Below, one piece after another: positions 26,206-35,787 of a stretch of DNA of 64,000 nucleotides. The stretch comes from an uncultured Flaviramulus sp. (GTDB lineage Bacteria > Bacteroidota > Bacteroidia > Flavobacteriales > Flavobacteriaceae). The notes under the pieces were generated by a model. It was not told the origin of the DNA and did not search any database. It worked only from the letters and a program-made list of their open reading frames with translations. How positions within the stretch are numbered: the stretch's first letter is position 1; each line of letters opens with the position of its first letter. The stretch is from positions 62,001-126,000 of the forward strand of contig CANMUP010000004.1 of the NCBI GenBank assembly GCA_947501105.1, in the 5' to 3' direction. The position numbers were made by a program, and so were the translations under genes.

Positions 26206-27072
26206 TTATTCCGATAAAACTTCTTCTAATTTTTTCTCTTTCCAAAGTTTATTTTCTTTAATAAACAACTCTATCATTGCGGCATGACTTGCTCCAACCA
26301 AAACCATAATCCTTTCATCTGATTCTTCTGTATGTTTTTGTATTAGAGACCACATGTATAAATTCCTTTTATACCATTCAGCGGTTAACAACGGCCCTGT
26401 AAAGTCATTTGGAGAACCAGCCAGCAACATTAAATCATTATGAAAATAATTAGAAAAAGAACGCATTTCTGCACTGTTCAAAAAAGTAGTAAGTTCTGTA
26501 AGCGATGTTCCTGATTCAATTTTACTGTCAAACTCTTGAGTAAACCTTGAAATACCCTTTTCAATCTTTGCTTCAAGCTCAGATTGATTATTCATTATAA
26601 CATCACTCATAACGTCATCAAATGGAAAATTTGTCCCTGTATAATCAATACCGTAAACCTTTTCTAAATTGTTTTCTTTTGCTGTTCTAAATGCTAATTG
26701 GAATATTTCATTCTTAAGGTAAAAACCTGAAAAATTATCATTAGTAAAATATTGGTCATTAATATATAGTTGATATAATGAATCCAATTCTTTTTGTTCT
26801 TTATATGACCACTCTACAAATATTTTAGTTGGATTATAATTTTTTATACTTGAACTTATTTCATCCAACTCGCTTTGAGATTTTTCACTAAGGATATTGA
26901 ATGATTTTGTTTTTACAACATCAGCCCCAGGGTTATTATAATGGAATGTTCCTATTAGTAAGACTTCTTTGCTGTTTGTAACGTCGTTAAGTTCTGTCTC
27001 CTTTTTTTCTTGCTTTTTACTACAGCTAAAAATTAAAAAAGTGATTAGTATTAAGAAGATATTGTTTTTCAT
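26206..27072 (-). CDS. DUF5694 (TraB/ChaN-like fold) lipoprotein
   Basis: 288 residues from the ATG giving MKNNIFLILITF; an upstream ATG would add 11 polar residues before the signal. The lipobox ends LIFSC with Cys17. The mature part has LIGTFHYNNPGAD near the start, EWSYKEQ in the middle and VLVGASHAAMI near the end. These paired GTFH and GASH motifs mark the DUF5694 / erythromycin-esterase-TraB-like group. A hydrolase or metal-binding role is possible but untested. Monocistronic by position. Confidence 0.78.
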   Translation of the reverse strand: MKNNIFLILITFLIFSCSKKQEKKETELNDVTNSKEVLLIGTFHYNNPGADVVKTKSFNILSEKSQSELDEISSSIKNYNPTKIFVEWSYKEQKELDSLYQLYINDQYFTNDNFSGFYLKNEIFQLAFRTAKENNLEKVYGIDYTGTNFPFDDVMSDVIMNNQSELEAKIEKGISRFTQEFDSKIESGTSLTELTTFLNSAEMRSFSNYFHNDLMLLAGSPNDFTGPLLTAEWYKRNLYMWSLIQKHTEESDERIMVLVGASHAAMIELFIKENKLWKEKKLEEVLSE

Positions 27073-27251
27073 GATAAATTGATTGTTGGAATTCAATTGG
27101 TTCAAAAGTTTAATAAGTTTGGCTTCTATTTATTAAGACGCTTAAACTTATTAAATAGTTGCCTAATATGTCTTTTTAATTTTTAATTACTAGTACGTTA
27201 AAATAAGATTTAATTAATTTACCCTAAAAGCTCTGTTATATTTAACAACCT

Positions 27252-28724
27252 CTAATTTGCTCGTTTAACAACCAAAGTATCTAGCTTTAATCTTTGCTTT
27301 AACCAATCTTTTAATTCCCTTTCCTTTACAACCTTCAAGCTGTCTTTTAAAGAAGATCTCCATTTTATATTTGCTACTGTAATAGTATCAATTTTTATAA
27401 AATCTTTAGATTCCAGCATTTTAGCATAACCAAAATATTGCAGATCACTAAATCTTACTTTAGCGTCTCGAGACAAATTAGTAAAAGAAACTGTTGTGTT
27501 TTGGTTGTTATTGCTTTCTATTATTTTATTTAGATCAGTAATCTCAACTTGTAATCCTGCAATCTGTTTTTGGAGGCCAGAAATTATATTTTCTTTTTTA
27601 TCTAAATCGGTAATGGCTCTATCGTAAGCATCAGATATTTTATCGAAACTTCTATTTTTATTACCATTTACAATTAAATCAAACTCTTTAAAACTATCAT
27701 AATTCTTTAGCTCATTTCGTAAATCGGCTTCAGTAGCATCTGTAATTTCTCCATTAAAAAACAAGGTGACTTTATTAGTTTCATCACTCCAAGTTCCTTT
27801 TTGAAACCAAAGTTCTGTGTTCGATTTCACTTCAGTTTCAATAAAATTATTATAATCTAATTCAAAGCCACTTTTCTTTAATACATTTAAAAAAGTCATA
27901 GTAGCAGGAATCATAGCCACTATAGCTAACAATGATGCGAACCTAGCAATGCGCTTTCGCTTCGCTGAATTTGCATACTTAAGCATAGGAAAACGCAATA
28001 GTTTTAAAACCAAAAATGTAGCTAAACCTATAAACGTTGTATTAATACCAAACAAATACATGGCACCTCCAAAGTAATCCCAATTTCCAACAGCAAGCCC
28101 ATAACCTGCTGTGCATAATGGAGGCATTAATGCCGTAGCAATGGCTACGCCAAAAATAACAGATGCTATTGTTCCCTTTTTAGTGCGAGCTATTATTAGT
28201 GCTAAACCACCAAAAAATGCAATAAGTACATCTCTTATATCAGGTTTTACTCGGCCTAGTAGTTCTGAAGTTTCAACATTTAATGGAAATAAGTAAAAGA
28301 ATAAAAAAGCAGTTAATAAACTCAAAACAATCATAGTTGCTAAGTTTATTAAAGATCTCCTTAAAGTATCAATATCATTAATAGCAATCGACATTCCTAC
28401 TCCTAAAATAGGTCCCATTAATGGAGAAATTAACATCGCACCAATAACAACCGCAGTAGAATTTGCATTCAAACCTACAGAAGCCACAAATATGGAACAT
28501 ATTAAAATCCAAGCCGTAGCACCTTTAAAAGCAACGTCGCCTTTAATGGCCTCAATAGTAGCATCTCTATCTGTATCATCACGAAAATCAAGCAGCTCGA
28601 CCATAAAGGTTTTAATGCTTTGCAATAAACCTTTGGCATCTTTTTTAACAGCCTCTTTAGATTCCTCTACTGCTTTGTCTTTAATGTTTTCTTCTTCTGA
28701 AAAATTAAACTTATTTTCTTCCAT
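27252..28724 (-). CDS. DUF389 membrane protein with coiled-coil tail
   Basis: 490 residues. After a 60-residue soluble N-terminus there are six or so membrane helices (about 65-285). They contain the family-typical GLNANSTAVVIGAMLISPLMG, TKKGTIASVIFGVAIATALMPP and ALMPPLCTAGYGLA segments of the DUF389/TIGR00341 group. The last 200 residues are soluble and include a predicted coiled coil (about 370-405). Function is unknown; transport of a hydrophobic or anionic solute has been guessed for the family. It stands between the DUF5694 and mannose-1-phosphate guanylyltransferase genes. Confidence 0.87.
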   Translation of the reverse strand: MEENKFNFSEEENIKDKAVEESKEAVKKDAKGLLQSIKTFMVELLDFRDDTDRDATIEAIKGDVAFKGATAWILICSIFVASVGLNANSTAVVIGAMLISPLMGPILGVGMSIAINDIDTLRRSLINLATMIVLSLLTAFLFFYLFPLNVETSELLGRVKPDIRDVLIAFFGGLALIIARTKKGTIASVIFGVAIATALMPPLCTAGYGLAVGNWDYFGGAMYLFGINTTFIGLATFLVLKLLRFPMLKYANSAKRKRIARFASLLAIVAMIPATMTFLNVLKKSGFELDYNNFIETEVKSNTELWFQKGTWSDETNKVTLFFNGEITDATEADLRNELKNYDSFKEFDLIVNGNKNRSFDKISDAYDRAITDLDKKENIISGLQKQIAGLQVEITDLNKIIESNNNQNTTVSFTNLSRDAKVRFSDLQYFGYAKMLESKDFIKIDTITVANIKWRSSLKDSLKVVKERELKDWLKQRLKLDTLVVKRAN

Positions 28725-28817
28725 CTATATAATTTTAACCATCAATACACGAATATAAAAAATAAATTTGAGGCCCCTATTTATATAATCACTGTAAGTA
28801 ATACTATTTAGACCATT

Positions 28818-29900
28818 TTATCCTAAATGGTCACCATAAGTGGTTTTAACTTTTTGAAGTACTTTTTTAATATCTTGTTCTTTTGACTTTGGATAAATGA
28901 GTAAAACCTCATCTTTATCAACTATAATATAATCCTGCAAACCATCAACCACAACAACTTTATCGTTTCTGGTACGTATCATATTTCCCGAAGCATCTTC
29001 AGTTAAAGTTCTAGAATTTACTACAGCATTTCCTGAGTGGTCTTTATCTAATTTATCATATAAACTTCCCCAAGTGCCTAAATCATTCCAATCAAATTCG
29101 GCAGCAATTACAAACACATTCTTAGATTTTTCCATAATAGCATAATCAACCGATATGTTTTCTGCTTTACCATAATTATCTCGAATAAAATCATCTTCAA
29201 AATCGGTATTATATGAATCTATTCCTATTTCAAATAAAGTATATAAATCAGGTTGATTATTTTTAAATGCTTGCACTACACTTTTAACACTCCACATAAA
29301 AATACCTGCATTCCACAAAAAATTTCCTTGTTCAATAAAGGTTTTAGCGGTTTCATAATCTGGTTTTTCTCTAAATTGATTAACCGATTTTATCACTTCC
29401 GCGGAAGCCTTATCAAATTCGATATAACCGTAGCCAGTGTTTGGGAATGTTGGCGTAATGCCAAGTGTCATTAAAGCATCCTTTTCTGCACAAAAATCAA
29501 ACGCTTGTTGTACGTTTTTAGAAAACGCATTCTCATCTTCAATCCAATGGTCGCTTGGTGCAACAATCATGACCGCATCTGGGTTTTCTTTTTGGATTTT
29601 TAACGATGCGTATAAAATACAAGGTGCCGTATTTTTCATAGCTGGTTCTAAAACCACTTGGCGCTTTGTTACTTCTGGTAATTGTTCAAAAACCAAGTCA
29701 TTATAACGTTCATTTGTTAATATGAAAATGTTTTCCTTTGGAATTAAATGTGCTAAACGGTTGAATGTTTTTTGAATGAGTGTGTCTCCGGTACCCAGCA
29801 TATCATGAAATTGTTTAGGAAACTCTTCAGTACTAACTGGCCAAAATCTTGAACCTACACCTCCAGCCATTAATATGGCATAATAATTTTTATTCTTCAT
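28818..29900 (-). CDS. manC: Mannose-1-phosphate guanylyltransferase
   Basis: 360 residues from the ATG giving MKNKNYYAILMAGGVGS; an ATG nine codons upstream adds unlikely sequence. The enzyme makes GDP-mannose from GTP and mannose-1-phosphate. The nucleotide-binding signature GGVGSRFWPVSTEEFPKQF is at about 13-31, and VAPSDHWI, PNTGYGYIEF and NQFREKPD are further core motifs of the family. It lacks the C-terminal isomerase domain of bifunctional ManC proteins. GDP-mannose feeds envelope polysaccharide; the glycan genes at 30.6-33.6 kb could be users. Confidence 0.93.
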   Translation of the reverse strand: MKNKNYYAILMAGGVGSRFWPVSTEEFPKQFHDMLGTGDTLIQKTFNRLAHLIPKENIFILTNERYNDLVFEQLPEVTKRQVVLEPAMKNTAPCILYASLKIQKENPDAVMIVAPSDHWIEDENAFSKNVQQAFDFCAEKDALMTLGITPTFPNTGYGYIEFDKASAEVIKSVNQFREKPDYETAKTFIEQGNFLWNAGIFMWSVKSVVQAFKNNQPDLYTLFEIGIDSYNTDFEDDFIRDNYGKAENISVDYAIMEKSKNVFVIAAEFDWNDLGTWGSLYDKLDKDHSGNAVVNSRTLTEDASGNMIRTRNDKVVVVDGLQDYIIVDKDEVLLIYPKSKEQDIKKVLQKVKTTYGDHLG

Positions 29901-29959
29901 ATTATGTCTTTTGTAACAAATTTTCAAATGCCACTTTTTAATAATAACCCTTTATATTT

Positions 29960-30556
29960 TTAACTTAATAATTCTACCTCTGCATTTGGGTTGAAAAGAT
30001 ACAACTTTCCTGTTTTAAGCTCAATACATTCGTACCGTTTTACTCGCTTATTTCCTTTTTTAAATATTTTACCATTATACAGTTTAAAATCCTGTCCCAA
30101 TGGCACTTGAAAAATATAGGTTTTATTATTAGGTGCGTCAAATTGTTTTAAAGCTAAAGCTAATTTAACATCGGTATCGCTTGATGCTTTAGGGTTTTTA
30201 AAATGATTTGCTAAAAGAGGTAATAAACTATTCGGAAAAACATTAGGGTTTAAAAACGGTAGCATTAAATGCTGAAAACTGTGCTTCCACTCTAAACCAT
30301 GCGGTTTAATAAACTTGCCATAAGTTCTAAAAGCTTCAAAATGTGCGATTTCATGTATTAATGTGATTAAAAATCGGTATTCATTTAAATTAGCATTTAT
30401 TGTAATTTGATGCTTTTTATTTGGCAATTGTTTATAATCGCCATGACGAGTTTTACGCTCGTTCTTAACTTTAACTGTTAGATTATCGTGCTCTAAAAGT
30501 TTTAAAACATGTGGTATTGCCTCTTGCGGAATATAATCTTGTAACAGATTTTGCAT
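29960..30556 (-). CDS. SprT-like zinc metalloprotease domain protein
   Basis: 198 residues. The zinc motif HEIAH at 68-72 (LITLIHEIAHFEAF) with a downstream His in KPHGLEWKHSF matches SprT-like proteins. The C-terminal part (KRVKRYECIELKTGKLYLFNP) takes the place of the zinc ribbon of larger SprT/Spartan proteins but has only one Cys, so no ribbon is likely. Role unknown in bacteria. It is upstream of manC on the same strand with a 59-base gap. Confidence 0.82.
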   Translation of the reverse strand: MQNLLQDYIPQEAIPHVLKLLEHDNLTVKVKNERKTRHGDYKQLPNKKHQITINANLNEYRFLITLIHEIAHFEAFRTYGKFIKPHGLEWKHSFQHLMLPFLNPNVFPNSLLPLLANHFKNPKASSDTDVKLALALKQFDAPNNKTYIFQVPLGQDFKLYNGKIFKKGNKRVKRYECIELKTGKLYLFNPNAEVELLS

Positions 30557-30655
30557 GAGGTAAAAATAATGTAATTCTTTAAAGAAAGGTAATTGTCTTG
30601 TTCAAAAAATCAATAAATTAGCTAACAACACAACAACTTAATTTTAAAATATAGC

Positions 30656-32158
30656 TTGATATCAATCAAAATTAAATCTATAATAAAAAGGAAACCAATT
30701 CTATCATATAGTATTATATCTTTAATAGGATGTTTGCTTTTAAATATTGGCATCTTCAACGATTATGCTTTTTTAGATGCTAATGAGTATATATGGACAG
30801 CATATAGAGATGTCAACTTTCAAAATGAATTTATTCAGGGGGGAAGACCTTTGCTTGGTGTAATCTGCGAATTTCTGTACGGTACTATTTGTAATACCAT
30901 AACAGATTTAAAATGGGTGAGGCTCTTTTCAGTAATAGGTAGTGTACTTTTTTCTGTACAAATATTTTCTTTTTTATTGAAATTAAAGATGAAAATTTAT
31001 GAATCGGCATTGTTCTCATTTCTAATTTTAACTATTCCTTCTTTCTCTGTGTATTATAGCTGGAGTGCAACCTCAGAAATCCCAATTATATTAAATCTCA
31101 ACTTTTTTGCAGGCGTTATTTTAATACAAGCTCTTGAAAAAAACAAAAAAACAGTATTGAAATTTTTCGGTTCACTAATAATAGTTATTGTTTCTCTTTG
31201 TATTTATCAATCAGCAGTAACGGTATTTCTTATCCCTTTTGTTTTTTCTTTTGTGTTAACTAAGAATTTTTCTGTTAAAAAAGCTATTTCAATATTAATT
31301 TTCATTGGCATATCTTTTAGCATCTATTTTATTATTTTCAAACTTTCTATAGAATTATATGGGCTGAAACCTTCTAATAGAACTAATGTTAATTTAATTA
31401 AATTACCTGTAAGAGTTATTTTATTTTACTTTAGAGAAGTAAGAATGCTTCTTAAGTCAAGTGGTATTTTAATATGGCCCATAGCATTTATGCTCATAGG
31501 CACTTTTAGCTTTTTAGGTTTTTTTTATTCAATCTATCAAAAAAGAAAAGAAACAACTCAATTCTTCTTTTTTATTTCGTGGCTAATATTAGTTTTGCCT
31601 TTAACTTATTTACCAAATCTAATATCAAGTGACAATTATGTTTGTAGTAGAACTATCGCTCCAGCAGCAATATTAATATTATTTTACCAATTCAATTTCT
31701 GGCAAAACCTAAGTGCGAAAAATAAAAAAATTAAACGATTATCATTAATTCTAGGTGTTCTTGTAATAGCTTTAAGCTCAATAAACTTAAATTTTTATAT
31801 GACACGAATTCACAGTAAAGAACATCGTGCTCTAAAAAGCGCTTTTAATAAAATCCCCATCGATAATACAAAAAGAATAATTTTCATTAAACCAAAAAAT
31901 GAATTTCTTCAAGAGTTTAATTTCTATAAGCAAGAGTCTGCCGATGAGTTTGGGCACATATCTTCTTCTAGAGTTTGGGTTCCAAAACCTTTATTTAATC
32001 AACTATTAAAAGAGAGGTTAGATTCTTTAGGTCTAAATAGTTTACCATTTCCAACTAATAAAATTGAAGTATACGATTTAGAAGCTGAATATAATGATGA
32101 TAACTCTATTGTTATTAATCTAATCGATATTTTAAAGGATGAATTCTCTGAAGATTAA
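30656..32158 (+). CDS. Polytopic membrane glycosyltransferase-like protein (GT-C/GtrII type), TTG start
   Basis: 500 residues with about ten to eleven hydrophobic helices and a C-terminal soluble tail of about 110 residues. An early loop between helices 1 and 2 holds an Asp and an Arg (YAFLDANEYIW, GGRPLLGV), as in lipid-linked-sugar GT-C enzymes such as GtrII. No in-frame ATG exists before the helices, and TTG 30656 is the first plausible start. The assignment to glucosyltransferases is tentative. It is convergent with the methyltransferase gene (eight-base gap). Confidence 0.65.
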   Translation: MISIKIKSIIKRKPILSYSIISLIGCLLLNIGIFNDYAFLDANEYIWTAYRDVNFQNEFIQGGRPLLGVICEFLYGTICNTITDLKWVRLFSVIGSVLFSVQIFSFLLKLKMKIYESALFSFLILTIPSFSVYYSWSATSEIPIILNLNFFAGVILIQALEKNKKTVLKFFGSLIIVIVSLCIYQSAVTVFLIPFVFSFVLTKNFSVKKAISILIFIGISFSIYFIIFKLSIELYGLKPSNRTNVNLIKLPVRVILFYFREVRMLLKSSGILIWPIAFMLIGTFSFLGFFYSIYQKRKETTQFFFFISWLILVLPLTYLPNLISSDNYVCSRTIAPAAILILFYQFNFWQNLSAKNKKIKRLSLILGVLVIALSSINLNFYMTRIHSKEHRALKSAFNKIPIDNTKRIIFIKPKNEFLQEFNFYKQESADEFGHISSSRVWVPKPLFNQLLKERLDSLGLNSLPFPTNKIEVYDLEAEYNDDNSIVINLIDILKDEFSED

Positions 32159-32166
32159 CAAAAAAA

Positions 32167-32868
32167 TTAGCATATTTGATTTTCATAATAAACCCAATCA
32201 TTTTGAATACAAAAACAAGAACCTCTATTGTTCATCAAACTTAAAACTGAGTATTTATAAGGAAAGAAGTGAACGTGGAGATCAAAAGTAAACTTATAGT
32301 TTCTTTGTTTTGGTAAAACAATTATTAGTTTCTTTTTACAAACACGCCTAAGTTCACTAATTGCCAAATTAACATCTATAACATGCTCTAATGTATGAGT
32401 GCTTATTACAGTATCAAAATGATTATCTGGAAACGGAATTTTCTCAATTGAGGATTCAATAAATTTAGGATTTATTGAATCTCTTATTTCATCTGATATA
32501 ATGAAATCTATTCCAACTACATTTATATTATGTTTATTAACAATCTCCTTAGCTAAAAAACCACTTCCGCTAGAAATATCTAAAACAAATTCTCCTTCAA
32601 TATTATTTAATATAAAGTTAATTGATCCCTTATTTAAATCTGTTTTTCGATTTATATGATACGCCGATAGCTCCTTATAATATTCAATAACACCTTTAGA
32701 ATCAAGATGCAATACATTCTCTTTGAAACCCATAAAACGACGATATTTTTTTCTAAAAAGCAATAGAAAAAAAGGAGTCATAATAATTCTAGAATCTCTA
32801 AAAAAAGGTGGCACTAAATTATCTAGTATCCAATTAAAAATATTTGTAAAATTTCTAGATAGTTTCAT
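32167..32868 (-). CDS. Class I SAM-dependent methyltransferase
   Basis: 233 residues. Motif I is LDISSGSGFLAKEI (about 95-108), followed by VVGIDF (acidic end of strand 2) and DTVISTHTLEHVID (motif II). This is the Methyltransf_11 layout. The first 60 residues are hydrophobic and basic and may lie on the membrane. Substrate unknown. The upstream glycosyltransferase gene on the same strand is four bases away, so both are likely one operon, perhaps acting on an envelope glycan or lipid carrier. Confidence 0.82.
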   Translation of the reverse strand: MKLSRNFTNIFNWILDNLVPPFFRDSRIIMTPFFLLLFRKKYRRFMGFKENVLHLDSKGVIEYYKELSAYHINRKTDLNKGSINFILNNIEGEFVLDISSGSGFLAKEIVNKHNINVVGIDFIISDEIRDSINPKFIESSIEKIPFPDNHFDTVISTHTLEHVIDVNLAISELRRVCKKKLIIVLPKQRNYKFTFDLHVHFFPYKYSVLSLMNNRGSCFCIQNDWVYYENQIC

Positions 32869-32872
32869 GATA

Positions 32873-33601
32873 TCAATATTTTTTCAATACATGGTATCTT
32901 ATTGGCAAACTTATTACATCCCAAAGCATTTGTATCGAATCGCTAAACAAACTGATTGTTGATATACTATTTCCTTGAAATTTAACAGGTATTCGTTTTA
33001 TGTCGAACTCGTATTTATAACACAAATATAATGTCTCAACATCAAAAGCAAAACCATTTACTTGAAGCTTAGAAAATATTTTATCTGCAATTTCAGCTTT
33101 GAACCCTTTTAACCCGCATTGCGTATCACCAACTCCTGTAACAACATACCTTGATATTAGCATTGTAAATATATTGCTTAATAATTTTCGAAGAAAACTC
33201 ATTTTTATAAAATACTTAGAATGTATCGACTTTCTGTTGCCAATACATATATCAAATTCCTTAAAATCAAGATAATATAGAATTTTATCAAACTCAATGA
33301 ACCCGTATGGAATATCTGCATCAGTAAATATTCTAAATTCACCTGAAGCAGCCATCATTCCAGTTTTTACCGCGTGTCCTTTTCCTTTATTATTATTATA
33401 TGAGATTAATTTTAAATCAACGTCCTTTTTACAAAAATCTTCTATAATTGACATTGAATCGTCTGTACTACCATCATTAACAAAAATAACTTCAACTGGG
33501 TATTTAAGACTCTTCTTCCAATCTAGTATTCGAATAAGTGTATTAAGAATAAACGATTCTGCATTATAAACTGGAATAATAAGGCTTAGTTTTATATTCA
33601 T
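32873..33601 (-). CDS. Family 2 glycosyltransferase, polyprenyl-phosphate hexose synthase-like
   Basis: 242 residues of GT-A fold: LSLIIPVYNAESFIL, VIFVNDGSTDDSM, the metal motif TDADIPYGFIEF and VVTGVGDTQCGLKGFKA. The last is the pattern seen in dolichyl/undecaprenyl-phosphate glucosyl- or mannosyltransferases (DPG synthase group). No C-terminal membrane helices. It may supply a lipid-linked sugar to the polytopic GT-C-type protein encoded on the other strand at 30.6-32.2 kb. That pairing is inference from family logic. Confidence 0.85.
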   Translation of the reverse strand: MNIKLSLIIPVYNAESFILNTLIRILDWKKSLKYPVEVIFVNDGSTDDSMSIIEDFCKKDVDLKLISYNNNKGKGHAVKTGMMAASGEFRIFTDADIPYGFIEFDKILYYLDFKEFDICIGNRKSIHSKYFIKMSFLRKLLSNIFTMLISRYVVTGVGDTQCGLKGFKAEIADKIFSKLQVNGFAFDVETLYLCYKYEFDIKRIPVKFQGNSISTISLFSDSIQMLWDVISLPIRYHVLKKY

Positions 33602-33671
33602 TCTTTTTATATGCTATTGCCAGAATTAGTATAAATCATACTATCTTGACTATGGTTATATTAAAACAACC

Positions 33672-35456
33672 TTACATTCTCTCAGGAACTTGAATTCCTA
33701 AAACATGAAATGCATTTTTAATTGTTGAAGCCACTTTATTAGAAAGTTGAACTCTAAATACTTTATCCAAATCATTATCTGCCCCTAAAATTGATACGTT
33801 TTGGTAAAATGAATTAAATTCTTTAACCAACTCATAAGTATAATTGGCAATTAAAGCTGGACTATGTTGAGTCGCTCCATTTTGAATAACTTCTGGAAAT
33901 AATTGAAGTTGTTTTATTAACTCTTTTTCTTTACTATGTAAAGGTCTTCCTAGATTATTTACTGGTTTTGAATAATCAAAATCTGCTTTTCTTATAATAG
34001 ATTGAATTCTTGCATAAGTATATTGAATAAAAGGTCCTGTATTACCTTGAAAATCTATAGACTCTTTTGGGTCGAATAAAATACGCTTTTTAGGGTCTAC
34101 TTTTAATATGTAATACTTTAAAGCACCTAAACCAATAGTTTTATAGAGCTCTTGCTTTTCAGTATCAGAATAGCCCTCGAGTTTTCCTAACTCCTCAGAA
34201 ATCTCACCAGCAGTTTTAGCCATTTCGTCAACTAAATCGTCGGCATCAACAACTGTCCCTTCTCTACTTTTCATTTTTCCACTAGGTAAATCTACCATTC
34301 CGTAACTTAAATGGTATAGATTTTTTGCCCAATCGAATCCTAACTTTTTTAGTATTAAAAACAATACTTTAAAATGATAATCTTGCTCGTTACCAACGGT
34401 ATAAACCATACCGCCAACATCTGGAAAATCTTTAATACGTTGTATTGCCGTACCAATATCTTGCGTCATATAAACCGCAGTACCATCGGCACGTTGTACT
34501 ATTTTTTTATCTAATCCTTCATCGGTTAAATCACACCAAATAGACCCGTCTTCTTCTTTAACAAAAACACCAGTTTTTAAACCTTGATCTACAAATTCTT
34601 TCCCTAACAAGTAGGTCTTACTTTCGTAATATAGGGTATCAAAATCTACGCCTAAATTTTTATATGTAATATCAAAACCTTTGTAAACCCAACTGTTCAT
34701 TTTTTTCCAAAGCGCAACAGTTTCTTCATCACCAGCTTCCCATTTTAAAAGCATATTTTGTGCTTCCAACAAAATAGGTGCTTGCTTTTTAGCTTCATCT
34801 TCAGTTTTTCCTTCGGCAATTAAATCAGCTATTTCCTTCTTATATTCTTGATCGAACTTTACATAATAATTCCCTACCAGTTTATCGCCTTTTAATCCTG
34901 TACTCTCTGGTGTCTCTCCATTACCAAAACGCTCCCAAGCCAACATACTTTTGCAAATATGAATCCCTCTATCGTTTATAATTTGTGTTTTGTAAACTTT
35001 TTTACCTGAAGCTTTTAAAATTTCGGCAACACTATAACCTAGCAAATTGTTTCTTACGTGACCTAAGTGCAAGGGTTTATTGGTATTTGGTGAAGAATAC
35101 TCGACCATTACAGCTTTTCCATCATTGTTTATAGATGAAAACCCGTAGGTGCTATCTTCAAGAATATCATTAAAAAAATGTGTAAAATAAACGTCGCTTA
35201 TTTCGATATTTAAAAAGCCTTTAACAACATTAAATGCTTTAACATTTTCTACATGTTCAACTAAATAATTACCTATTTCTTCCCCAATCTGAACTGGATT
35301 CCCTTTAATAAAGCGTAACATAGGAAAAACCACTACCGTAATATCTCCTGCAAACTCTTTTCTGGTTGCCTGAAATTCTACAGTATCAATTTCTAAATTA
35401 TACGAAGTTTGTATAGCTTGTTTTACGTGGTTAGATAATATCTCCTGAAGGCTCAT
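33672..35456 (-). CDS. argS: Arginyl-tRNA synthetase
   Basis: 594-residue class I synthetase. The N-terminal Add1 domain (1-110) is followed by SSPNTNKPLHLGHVRNN with HLGH as the HIGH signature, and GKMKSREGTVV near the KMSKS position. The C-terminal DALR-type anticodon-binding domain ends in VLGIQVPERM, the typical ArgS end. A TATCTTTG element lies 23-30 bases before the start on this strand. Confidence 0.97.
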   Translation of the reverse strand: MSLQEILSNHVKQAIQTSYNLEIDTVEFQATRKEFAGDITVVVFPMLRFIKGNPVQIGEEIGNYLVEHVENVKAFNVVKGFLNIEISDVYFTHFFNDILEDSTYGFSSINNDGKAVMVEYSSPNTNKPLHLGHVRNNLLGYSVAEILKASGKKVYKTQIINDRGIHICKSMLAWERFGNGETPESTGLKGDKLVGNYYVKFDQEYKKEIADLIAEGKTEDEAKKQAPILLEAQNMLLKWEAGDEETVALWKKMNSWVYKGFDITYKNLGVDFDTLYYESKTYLLGKEFVDQGLKTGVFVKEEDGSIWCDLTDEGLDKKIVQRADGTAVYMTQDIGTAIQRIKDFPDVGGMVYTVGNEQDYHFKVLFLILKKLGFDWAKNLYHLSYGMVDLPSGKMKSREGTVVDADDLVDEMAKTAGEISEELGKLEGYSDTEKQELYKTIGLGALKYYILKVDPKKRILFDPKESIDFQGNTGPFIQYTYARIQSIIRKADFDYSKPVNNLGRPLHSKEKELIKQLQLFPEVIQNGATQHSPALIANYTYELVKEFNSFYQNVSILGADNDLDKVFRVQLSNKVASTIKNAFHVLGIQVPERM

Positions 35457-35478
35457 TTACTTTAACTTTTTAAGTGAG

Positions 35479-35486
35479 CAAAGATA
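35479..35486 (-). promoter_or_regulatory. -7 promoter element of argS
   Basis: TATCTTTG on the minus strand (CAAAGATA as written), matching TAnnTTTG, ends 23 bases before the argS ATG. No TTG is seen at the usual -33 spacing. Confidence 0.5.
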
Positions 35487-35586
35487 GGATATTTATTAAT
35501 TTTTAGAGTTTAATTAATTCCAATATTCAAAAAGTCTAACTGCATATAAAGCAATCAAACTTAAATCTAATCATTTACAATAACTT

Positions 35587-35787
35587 TTACTTTTTTCCTC
35601 CTAAAAAATTTAGGGCTATTGCTACTAAACCTAAAGCAATAGTAATATACGAGTTAGTGTTATCTTGAGCCTCTACACTCAAGCCTCCAATACTAACAGC
35701 TGCTTCAGGAGCAACTAAGGTGTAAATTCCGTAACCTACCAGTACAACGCCTACGACTAAAAGAATCATTTTTACATTTTTATTCAT
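35587..35787 (-). CDS. Small DUF3185-like membrane protein
   Basis: 66 residues with two membrane helices (about 5-25 and 46-62) joined by a short loop. The pattern VGVVLVGYGIYTLVAPE and the final LNFLGGKK suit the DUF3185 group of two-helix proteins of unknown function. Monocistronic by position, upstream of argS on the same strand. Confidence 0.68.
   Translation of the reverse strand: MNKNVKMILLVVGVVLVGYGIYTLVAPEAAVSIGGLSVEAQDNTNSYITIALGLVAIALNFLGGKK

Noticed and set aside
30656-33601. Genomic island or prophage around the glycan genes
   Set aside because: No integrase, tRNA, direct-repeat ends or transposase in the window; only an impression of lower GC.
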